Made by a program: the position numbers and the translations under genes
Notes under the pieces: generated by a model
Databases searched by the model: none
Told to the model about the DNA's origin: nothing
The model's input: only the letters and a program-made list of their open reading frames with translations
Source: Ctena decussata
Taxonomy: Eukaryota; Mollusca; Bivalvia; Lucinida; Lucinidae
NCBI GenBank assembly: GCA_963989385.1
Contig: OZ022499.1
Span: 78,047,903 to 78,111,902, forward strand
Direction of reading: 5' to 3'
DNA length: 64,000 bases
Part shown: positions 28,801-40,800 of the stretch, piece by piece
Position numbering within the stretch: the stretch's first letter is position 1
How the letters are laid out: every line of letters starts with the position of its first letter

Positions 28801-31800
28801 AACAAAACTGTGTATTATTTTTCAGGTGGTCCATATACTGTTGATTTCAATGGGTTTTTCCGCATACAGTAAGTAAAGTAAATTAGGGGATAACTGTCTT
28901 GAAAATTGTCATTTCGGGAGGCAAATCATCGGTTTTATGGTCGGAAATTTCGTTTTACGGCAACGCGCCAGTGGAGCCGTAAAACGCAATTTGCGACCAT
29001 AAAACTGATGATTTACCTCCCAAAATGACAATTTTCAATACAGTTATCCCCATTCTAATGCACTTTTCTACTTTTTCACCTTTCATAATGTACTAGTTTC
29101 CCCCCATTTAAAGCACTGTCAGCAACATAAAACCAAACGTCAGCCAATGAGAAGTGACGTTGCTAAATGACATTGGATTTGCGACAGTATATCGCAGAAT
29201 ATACTGTCGCAGATTTTTGACGTTATCCAATCAGACGTCGCTTTATATTTGTAAGTGCATTAGAATAATTGTTTGAATCAGGGAAACCTTAATGTCACTT
29301 AGTTCCAGGAGTTGGTTGGAATGAAACCAACTGTATTGGCATCCAGATCAGGTTATCCAGATATGAACCTTATCTAATAGTAGATTTGGAAATTAGAGGA
29401 TTTGAAAAGTTCATATAATTGTTTAAGCAAAGCAAATGATCTGTGTGTTTCTGGCTTTCTGCATCTGGAGAGCACAAGGAATAGAGCTTTTGTTCTATAT
29501 AGAATACAATTCAAAATGTAGAAGTAAAATTGTATTGCTGACAGGCAGTATAAATGCTTACCAGAAGTGGCCTTTCTTAAATGGCCTTACAGTTCAAAAT
29601 ATAATTAGACCAAATGGGACCATAATAAAATCACATTCTAAAGGTGGATGGGTAGAATTTGCTCCTAAGGGAGCAAATTCAATCCTGTAAGAGTTGACCA
29701 CCATTGAGAAGGGAGGCCAAAGTTAAAATGGTAGAGTTATTCCCCTGAAAGTGTACCCATTACCTTAATAGTAGATTTTGAGCTAAATGTTCTATAATTT
29801 ATAGATGAAATTTTATCACTTGTGCTTTTATAGGTTTACTTTGAACAAGCTGACAGACTCGGAAACCAAGACCTATGTGGCTTCCATCTTGCTTGAAGTA
29901 TGTTTGGAGAGTTCTGCAGCCTGTGGGACCACTATTGCTGTATTGGAAGGAGCCTTGTTGCCAATGGAAACCTGCTTGTTTGAACCGGAATTTGCTTCAC
30001 CAGGTACATTATACTTTGAATGACTACAGTACATGACCTAATAAATTCAGATATAGTTTAAAAATTGTTTTGATAAAAATAATTGCAGAAAATAATTTAT
30101 GAAATGTCTTAAAGATTTTGAACAATGGCAGTTTTCTAAAATTTGAAACACAATCCTTTTGTGCATACAAATAGTCAAATAGATTATAATTTGCTTTTTA
30201 TTAACCAAACTGAATGGATACACTTTAAAGGGACTCAACTGTGCCATTCTCATTTTTTCTTAGCCAATACTAGGCCCCAAAACTTTTTTTTTTCCATTTG
30301 AAAATGTTGCTTATATAGAGCCCTAGATAAGAGGGAGTATTAGGTGATAATTAGGGATAATTTTTGTTAATTCTGCGTAAACACATATGTTGTGACCCCT
30401 CATCTGAACCGTCTCATCGAGACGGTTCAGATGAGAGGTCACAACATATGGTTTCAATGAAAAATAAGAAAAATTATCCCTCAATTATCATCAAATACCC
30501 CTCTTATCTACAGCTCTGTTATAGTTGAAAGATATGCTGGTTGCTAATACATGGTATGCACTGATTTTCTGGCTGCAGTTGGCTTCAAAAAGTATGTTTC
30601 TGCCAGACAAAACCTCCGAGCCATTGCTGCAAAACAGATTAGCAATCTATGACTGCAGATATATGTTGCCATTTGTTGTTAGGGTATGCTACTTACTATT
30701 TGTTGTAAGGATGCTGGTGCAAATGGCAACTGATATCTATTAACAACTAGTTAGAGAATCTGTTCCTTTGTTAACAGCTTTATTATACTTTGCAGTCCCT
30801 ATATTATGCTGCATTTGTGATCCATAAAAATGTAACATGTTATCATCTACAGGTTCTAAGTAAATCATTTGATAAAGCAATGAATAATTCTACAAAAAGA
30901 ATTAGAGGAACTTTTCTGTGATTTCTCTAAGTCCTTAATTTTAGGAGGCATCCATATCCTTGTTATTACAAGTGGTGTTATTTAGGGGCTGCCCTGTGGT
31001 GATTCTGTTTCAGATTTCTCCTTGGATACCTTCCTTACTACCACAACCACACCATTGTCACACACAGATCTAGATTATGTACTAACAGAACTTGGTTTGA
31101 AGTATTTCCTCATGGAAGACTACTGTGACAGAGATGAACTGGAATCATTAAGTAAGATATACCACATTTATTCGGCTATAAGAAGGGGCTTTTCTCTCTC
31201 AAGAAGTATCCCAAATATGTAAATCAGATTTGTGTAGTTTGGCTATTAGTTTTTCTCTTCCAAAATAATCCCAAAAACTATTAAGTTTTTCCAGAGCTCT
31301 AGATAAGAGGGAGTATTTGATGATAATTAAGGATAATTTTTCTTATTTCTCATCGAAACCATATGTTGTGACCCCTCTTCTGAACCGTCTCGTCGAGAAG
31401 GTTCAGATGAGGGGTCACAACATATGTTTTTATGCAGTATTAACAAAAATTATCCCTAATTATCACCAAACACTCCCTCTTATCTAGAGCTCTGTTTTCT
31501 CCACCAAAATAATCCAAAAAATCTAGATCTGTCTAATCAGACGGATCTAGATTATTACGTTATTTTGAAAGAAAAAATCCACGTTCTTATAACCGAATAT
31601 TTACATTCTTGGTGTATTTACTGAAAAGCCCTGTAGTAAACCATTGGAACGTAATGTAGAATTACATTGAGACACGTGACGTCAATGACGTAAAAATAAA
31701 CAATGGCTTTCTACAACCTGATTGGACGTCAGCAAGGTCATGACGTCATGCATGCTGTTCTGCTGTTAGCAGAAGAAACTGCGTGTACATGTTTTAATGC

Positions 31801-34800
31801 TTCAATTTTAGCACTTATACAAGATTTTTCATGAAAGACTTGATTGAAACGAATGTAAATATAAGCAATGAACTTAATTTTTCTGATGTTTATCGAAGTG
31901 TAAACTACGTCACTAGCAAAGTTTACATGAACCCCTTTGGGGTTCATTCACTTTGCACGTGACCTAATGTAGTTTACACTTCGATTCGGGGTTCATGTAA
32001 ACTTTGCTAGTGACCCAATGTAGTTTACACTTCGATAAACCTCAGAAAAATGAAATTCATTCCTTAAATAAATACAGTAGAAAAGGTTTTATGAGAATTC
32101 TGTTATAATTCTGAGATCATATTTTTTTGTTCAGTTTCCATAAAAGAAATAGGCTGTGGTCCTTCATTAGAATTAGCTCATTGAGGTAGTTCTAATTTAG
32201 GGTCATAACAGGGCCCAGTTGTTCAAAGCATTGTTAGCCTAACGAGTTCGCTAAGAGGTCAACTTGTTAAGTGTTTTATGACTTTATAACCAAAAATGCA
32301 GATATTTTTTGTTGAAACAATGTGAGAAGTTTTTGCAATGCAAAAGCTTCTTACATTTTTTCAACAAAAAATGTTGGCATATTTGAGATATAAATTTAAT
32401 GAAAAGTTAACTAACGATGTCGTTAGTTTTGAACAACCGGGCTCAGATGTTTTTAGAGATCTAAAAATATCAGAGAACCATCCTCAAAAATCCACACTGC
32501 CTGGAACTTTTTGAATAGTGCTTATTTTCTTAGTCATTTCAAGTATTTCTGTCATTTGTTCTGAGAAAATTTACCCACAACATTTTGATTTATTTATGAT
32601 TTTGTTGCCTTATTAAGTTATTCTGGAAAATCAGTTTGCCTAATGATGACTTAGTACTGCTTTGGTTTATTCATAATTACCCCTTCATCATGCATGTTTC
32701 ATTACCTAAACAAATTGAAAGAATCCTAATGAATTCAGAGCTCTAGATAAAAGGGAGTATTTGGTGATAATAAGGGATAATTTTTCTTAATTCTGCATAA
32801 AAACATACATTGTGACCCCTCATCTGAACTGTCTCGACAAGACGGCTCAAATGAGGGGTCACAATGTATGATTTCAATGAGAAATAAGAAAAATTATCCC
32901 TCAATTATCATCAAATATCCCCTCTTATCTAGAGCTCTGGAATTAGTCCAACCTGTCATTATATACCCATTAATGCCTGGAAATCTGTTAAGTCAATTGC
33001 ACTACTTTAGAGCTCCTTTTTTTTGGAAATTATAAAAAACTTTGTAACAAAGGAGAGACTCCATGAAAATTTCATTTATTTAATTCCTTTGTTTCTTAAC
33101 AGGTGACTTCTCCATTATCACTGTTAATGAATCCCTTGCTACTTGCATGCAGTCAGACACTGAGTTTGAAGTTATCTGCTGTATTGAGAGTGAAGTCCTA
33201 CAGAGAAATTTTAGAGTGCGATATCTGCTGGACCCCTGCAACTATGCCATGAGCATTGAGGTTGAAAACATTGAGTTTCCAGTACAGTTGCTGGGTTATG
33301 CATGGGGTAAGTTAAATTCTGTTACATATGCTAGCTTTGAGCTCTGGATTATTGCGGACAATTTTCATTACTTCTCAATGACAATGATATAATCCCTCTG
33401 TAGAGCTGAATGACCAAGGCATTTCTGATGAAAGGCCACAGCATACACAGTATATGTTAACAACAATCTATTATCATAAGGCAAATGAGCCGTGACACAA
33501 CAAAACCAGCAATGTGGCATGTGTGCCCAGCAAAGATTCAGATCAGCCTGGACAGCCACCCAGTCAGATCATAGTCTTTGCTTGTGCTGAAAGGATAGCT
33601 ATGATTCTAAGCCAGCTCCATGTGGATAGTGAAGACTCTGATCAGACTGGGCAGATGCCCAGGCTGATCTGAGTCTTCACTGGGTGCACATGCCACTTTG
33701 TTGGTTTTGTCGTGTTGCGGCTCAAATGTGTTGAGTAACAACGCTGAGACAGTCATTATTCTAATACTCATACATTCATCAGGAACAAACTTAATAACTT
33801 GTCATTCCAAGACATTGTAGCACTTCATATATTGCAGCTGAGTTTGTAAAACAGATTCCATCCAGGAAAGTAATTAAATATGTGATCTTAGAGTTGCCAT
33901 GAATTTACTCGGTAAACATAGATTAAATCTATTTTGTATTCATTCATAGGAACAAGACATACTATTACAACCAAAGGCGTGGTCAGAGGCATGTAAGTGT
34001 TTTGTTTTTTAATGTCCTATCAACAAATGATACTCATCTCCAAGCCCTTTTGTTTACTGTGTGTTCTATTTCTACAGAGACATTTTAACCAGGGTATTGT
34101 AATTCTCCTACAGTTTCAGCAAGTTGATTCATTTAACCAGCAGGCAGTTTGGCAAAATATTGCTGGTGGACTGATGAACAGTGCCGACCCTGATTTGGGT
34201 CATCCAAGGAGCAGTCTAATCAGGATCTACACTGTTAAACTCTAATGAGGCACTTTTTAATCCAGAATGTTCCATACCAATTTTGCTACAAGAAGGGGAA
34301 TTTGAATCCTAGAATGACCCCCAAATATGTAAATCATGTGATTTTGCTGTTAGATTGGCTTTTCCCTCCAAAACTGTCCCAAAAATATAGATCCACCTTA
34401 TCAAGATGGATCTAAATTTTTGGGGTTGTTTTAGAATGGTAAAACTCTATCTTATAACCAAATATCCTAATGTGCTTTAAATACTGGGACACCTAAATAT
34501 CATTAATTTTCCATTTGGAACAAATGGAAAATTAATGGGTTTAGGTGTCTCCATACTTAAACATATAAGGGTAAATATGGTATGGATGGTCATTATGGTT
34601 ACTGTTCTGTTTCAGCGTGACTGTGAACAATGTTCAGTCGACAAAGCAGTTCAACATTGATATGTCCTTAAAGATCTGTCCGGATCCTGTGGGAGCTTGT
34701 GACCTGACTGTGACAGTGTTTCAGAGTCACTTGCTAGATTACCCCACCGACTGTGTCAACTTTACTGCCAACAACACTGATGACAGACAACCATATTTTG

Positions 34801-37800
34801 GTAAGATTTTTCTGCACAAGGCTGATTTTCATTCCCTTGGAGTTGGCATAATGCCAGAGCAACAAGAGGTGACAACATATGTGTATTACCACACCTCATT
34901 AAAAATAACTTGTCGAGATGTGACATTTCTAGTGAGAGATCACAGCATATGTTTTTCTTAACTCTTTAAGCACCAAAAAAGCAGACGACAAAAATTTACG
35001 TCTGCCAAAAAAAATTATGTCTGCAAAAATTAAAAAAGTGCCTTGTCCAAGACATTTTGTATTGAGAATTTAAAGACTAGATGGCAAACAGTGTAGATCT
35101 AGATGAGGCGGCTCATAATGAGCTGCCTCATCAAGATCTATGCTGTTTGCAAATTCTGCTATTTTCATCACTGGTGCTTAAAGTGTTAAGAAAAAGAAAA
35201 GTCATGTCTGAATTCCATGAAAACCAGAATTCCAAGGACTTCTGGTTTTCATGGAATTCTAGTCATAGAATAAGTTAGATTTTACATGTTCACATGCAGT
35301 GTTAGAAATAGGAGGTACAAATCAGAGATGAGAAAAAAAAATAAGTGGCAAACAGGTTCTGGTCACTTGCTCTAATCTCTGTGGGTATACACGTAATATG
35401 TTTAAGAGAACTGATCAGGGGGGACTAAAATTGTGATAAATCTAATTTTGCATTACAGATATTTCTCATGACTTCTGGAAAATTCCATCTGCTGAGAACT
35501 TCTTACCCATGGATACTTCTGGTAAGTAGAACAGTTTATTTTATGCTTTATCTCAGCGGTCCTGGTAGGTGTGCAATTCCATTGGAAAAAAAACCCTGGA
35601 AATTAAAAAATATAGATAGTTAGGCAACCTGTAATAATGCAGTTCAGCTCATAAATTCATGTAAAGTTATTAGTACAGAACTTCAGATAAACTGATGGAG
35701 TTCTCACAAAGCTCCTGAAAGTGGTCAAACCAAAATTTTGGTATAAACCAAAATTTTGGTTTGACCATTTTCAGAGGTTTTGTGAAACTCCATCAGCTCT
35801 TTAACTAAAAGCAAAATTTGTGCACAGACACACTTCAGCATTGGTATAAATAAGCAAACTAGGCAAAGGTCAGTGGGTCCTCTTTAGAATGAGGGCATTT
35901 GTTCCTGAATATTTTGACATTAAACTGAATTTGCTGTTATAAAGAATACATATTTTGAACAAACAAACATTCCGTGCATGTATTTGAGGTATTTGCATTG
36001 ATACACAACACGCAACTGACTGTGTTTTAACCTATGTGGAGACTTGGAAAGAAAAAACATGTTAACATCTCTTGTGGGAACTGCAATTTACAGTTCATCT
36101 TAATATTATGATTTATGTAGATTTTTGCTCTAAAATCATGTCATTTTTAATTCTAGATTGTCCAAGTATCCCACTCCCAGCATTCTTACGACAGGTATGC
36201 AAGGTGGAGGATTGTCAGACTATTACCTGTGTGATTGACACGTTTTTCTACACAGCGAGGATAAACTTGTTTGTTCAGTTCCGGCTGAGTTGCGAGACAT
36301 TTCTCAATTATAAGCTTGAAAAGAAGGCCTGGCAGAAGAATCTGGCTGTACTTGCTAAAGGTTTGGCAACCATAGAATTGAGCCGCGACACGAGAAAACC
36401 AACAAAGTGGTTGTGCGCCCAGCACCGACTCAGATCAGCCTGGACATCCGCCTAATCTGCTCAGACTTTTCGCTAAACGTTTAAAGGGTAGCTAAGTGTC
36501 TAAGCTACCTTCATGCGGACAGCGAAGACTCTGATCAGACTGGGCGCATGCCCAGGCTGATCTGAGTCTTTGCTGGGCGCACAACCACTTTGTTGGTTTT
36601 CTCATGTTGCGGCTCAATTAATTTGTCTAAATTTATTTATATGTTTTATTTCATTTTGATTTTTTTTTTTTTTTACAACTTCCATCTGAACCTCGTAATA
36701 GTGTGTCTTTCATTATGAATCATTCTGAATACCTTATTTCTTGAGTCATAAGACAACGTTTTTTTTCTGCGCCAAAACATCCCAAAAAGTCTAGATCCTT
36801 CTTATAAGATGGATCTAGATTTTTGGGTTTGTTTCGGAAGGGACCAACCCATCGTGTAGAAGAATTACATATGGGGTATTCTAGACGACAAAAAAAGGTC
36901 TTGTAGCCGAATTATTACAGTGTAATTCAATTTATTTATGAGTCTCAGATCCTACAATGCATCTTACTGTGGTACCACATGTACATATATCTCAATATTT
37001 GACATGACATGTAGATGTAGCGCAGTCGGTAGTGCATCTGACTCAAGAGCCAGAGGCCCAGGGTTCAAGACCTGGTCCAGTCGCATACTTTTATTTCTCC
37101 TTCCACTGATTCAAGACGGGCAGTTGTCAGTTGCTGGTGAAAGTATGTGCACTTAGTATTGGTTAACCACTTATGAGGTCTAAGCCTGCCCAGGAATATT
37201 GTGTAGGTTAACTGACCGTCCTGACATGACCATAGCTGTTTACCCTGGACGATAAGCAAGAAAACAACAACAACAATATGGCACATGGATTGATATTCCA
37301 TGCCTGAAAAGAGTGGTCATGCTTTTCCATGCAGCACCAATGCTCCAGATAAGAAGAGTGAACAGAGATAATTAAATGATACATTATCTTCAGCACCAGT
37401 AGAAACATGATTTTGAGGATTCAAGTGTTTAACCCATTAATTCATAGTAAACTCTTGTTTGTATAACCCATTTGTTCATAGTGAACTCTTGTCCCTATAA
37501 ATTGGTTGGTGGTTGGGTGATGGTGCTGGGGTCCAGTGCTGGGGCATCACACTTACTTGGATAAAAGTAGGGCAAGGGCCTACTGTGCTTGCAGTAGGTG
37601 CGGATGGGATTGTTCGGATATTTTTTTTCTGTCATCCATCATTTCTCTTTTCTTTCTAGACTGAAATACTGTCTCAAAGGGCTGTTAAACCCAAAACAAC
37701 CAACCAGCTAACCCTATAAGTTGGATGAGTCCATTCATCATTTTAAAGGTGTCTGGTTTATTTGGGGTTTTTTAATCATTTTTGAAAAAGTTGCTGTAAA

Positions 37801-40800
37801 TTTGATGTAAATAAAGTAGGTCCTTTCTGTGTAGCGAGTCTGGGTCTGCTCTGTTTGCCTATGTCATTTTTATGGGACCCTAGGCATACATTGGTTAACA
37901 GAATAACAGAAAAAGATAAAATGAGGGCGATGCGAGAAAACCAACAAAGTGGTTGTGCACCCAGCGCAGACTCAGATCAGCCTGGGCATCCGCCCAGTCT
38001 GATCAGAGTCTTCGCTGTCCGCATGGAGGGAGCTTAGACCCTTAGCTTCCCTTTAAGCGCTTAGCGAATAGTCTGATCAGATTTGGTGGATGCCCAGGCT
38101 AATCCGAGTCTGCAATGGGCGCACAACCACATTATTGGTTTTGTTGTGTCGCGGCTCAAATGATATTTTTCTGATTAATGAAAGGCACCTTTCTGCCTTG
38201 AGTAGCTCATTTTTACAACGAGGACATTATTACTGATCTGTGTTTCATCTAACAGACACATTGCATGAGCACAAAATTGGGTCTGCCCTGAAGCTACAGT
38301 ATTCCGTCAGTGAGGCGGCTGCATCCTATAGTATAAATGCTACCTTAGTGGTGTGTACTGGTGCAGAGTACTCCTGCCAAGATGTGCAGTTTCTGATTGA
38401 ACAAGAATTGAAGAAACCTGACTGTACCGTGAAGAGAAAGAGAAGACGACGAAGTGCCGAAAGGTAGGACAGTAAAAGCATTATACGGTGAATGTTCTGA
38501 AAAATTAAATATCATTTTGTGACTCAAATGCTTTTAAAAGCAACAACTGTTGTTATAATTTTTGTAAGCTTCATCCCTCAATAAAATCGGGGTGGGGGGG
38601 TGGGGGGGGCAACAACTGTTGTTATAATTTTTGTAAGCTTCATCCCTCAATAAAATGGGGGGGGGGGGTATTTCAGTTATTTTTAACATAAGACACTTAG
38701 TGAAATTTCAAACAGTGTAGTCCTTGATCCAACTGTTTCTGAAAGCATTGAACAGCTTGATGTTCAGGGCCCAGTTGTTTAGAGCATCATTACCTGAACA
38801 AAGTTGTTAGTCAAAGATTAGATCTTGCAGTACATATAAAACTAGTGTGCTAATATTTTTCCTGAAAACAATGGCAATGATTTTGCCTACAATATGTTTG
38901 AAAATGTATTGCTTCATTAACTAGCTAAAATTGCTGAAGAATTTGGTGCAAAGGAATCTGGAAATACAACTTAAAAAGATGTTTATCAAAAAAAAAAATT
39001 ATATGTATATGTGAATTTCATATGTGAAAATCTGTAGCCATGTCATACTAATTTCTGATTGACAGTTCTGCAGAAAATGATGTACAGGCCAAAATTAGAG
39101 AACTTATAGAATCCGGAGTAGATGATAATGAGATACAACAGTATGTTGCAGAAATAAAGGCAAGGGAGGTAAGAAGCTAGAAAGACTACTATATTTGCCC
39201 CGTATATGAGCAAACAGGGAAGACCCAGATCAGACTGCTCTAGAAGAGCAGTCTGATACGGGTCTGCAGTATTTGCAGTCAACAGTTTCACAAAAAGAAA
39301 TTAAAAATAGCAACTGGCTTGACACAAGGACCTATTTATTTTGATGGATACACATACAGGGGCTGTAACTCTGCCATTTTCATCTTTGCTACCCTTCCCA
39401 ATGAGGGTCAACTCTTATATGGAAAGAGTTTTCTCCACTAGAAGAATTTTTTTCATTCAAGAGAAGACCCCATTTTGGAAAGCGACATCCATTAAGAAGC
39501 ATACAGGAAGTCACAGAAGTTGTTTCTCTTTGTAAAAATGGTGGAAAAGTGGGCGGTGTGCCCATACATATTAAATTGAAAGAGAGAAGAGTCAGTTATG
39601 AAAACTGTTGAGAACATTCTGTGGTCAGTACAGGATGGAAAAGATGTTATTCTTGTTGGAAAAAAAGTATCTACCGTATTAATTCTAATAAATGCCCCTG
39701 CTCTAATAAATGCCCCCTCCCTCTTTTCTGAAGATAATGTTACAATAACTTGCATGAATTCCTGTTTGCTTCTCTGGATGAGATATCCGTTTGAAATGGG
39801 GTCTACTTCTAGCAGCAAAATACTTTTCCTTTAAGAGTTGACCCATACTGAGAAGAATGGCAAAAAATGATAGAGATGCTTCTTCTGAAAGTATTTCCAT
39901 TCAGCTTAACACCAGTACTATTTTTAGAGGTATTTTGGCAGTGGCTGATTGACTATATTTTAGACTCTAAATAATGCAAACAGGTTGTCCGCAAAACTAC
40001 TGCCATTTGTTGGCAAAAATTGTGAGGAGCTTGCGGTGCAAAAATTTGCACTGATCTGTAAGAGATCCTTTGATTTGAAACAAATGTCAAGCCCTGCTTC
40101 CTATGAAAACTGAAAAAAAAATACGGTAATGACCCTAAATATTCGGACAACAGATCTGAGCAAACAATGTAGACCCAGATCAAACTGCTCCTGTTGGAGC
40201 AGTTTGATCAGAGTTTACATTGTTTGCCATTCACTTAGCATTATTTGGTTGCATTCATGTGTGTAAAATCTAGTTTCTCTGAATTTTCAAACACAAATTA
40301 TCTGACTTCTGGGTGTCCGAAATTTTAGGGTAATCAGGTAAATAACAAGTTTGTCATCCGCTATTTAAATGTTACAGGAGGCAGAAAGAGAAGCATACTT
40401 TGAAGTTGAGCCTTTGGGGGATGGAGAGAAGAGCGTGAGTAATAAAGGGGCAGTAAAGGCCATGGGGTCTAATAATCCTAACTCACTGGGATTCTCAAAG
40501 AATCATGGACATGCTACTTCTAGTGTTACTGTTGAAGGCAGTAAGTATTGAATATTTTTCATAGATGCGAGGTGCAGATAGAACAATTTATTACCCAGCC
40601 TACTATATATAGAGTAATTACATTTTTTTAACTATTTACTGTTGTGTTCCCGTTCATCCCACATGACCAGTCAGTATGTTTGACTTTCATCCAGTAAGTG
40701 ACATCACCCATTTAAACATAACACAGAGTTAGTGGGCGATATTTTGAATATTGCCCGGTCACATTCTAGATGATGTCAGAGGCATTTTGGATACATGGTT

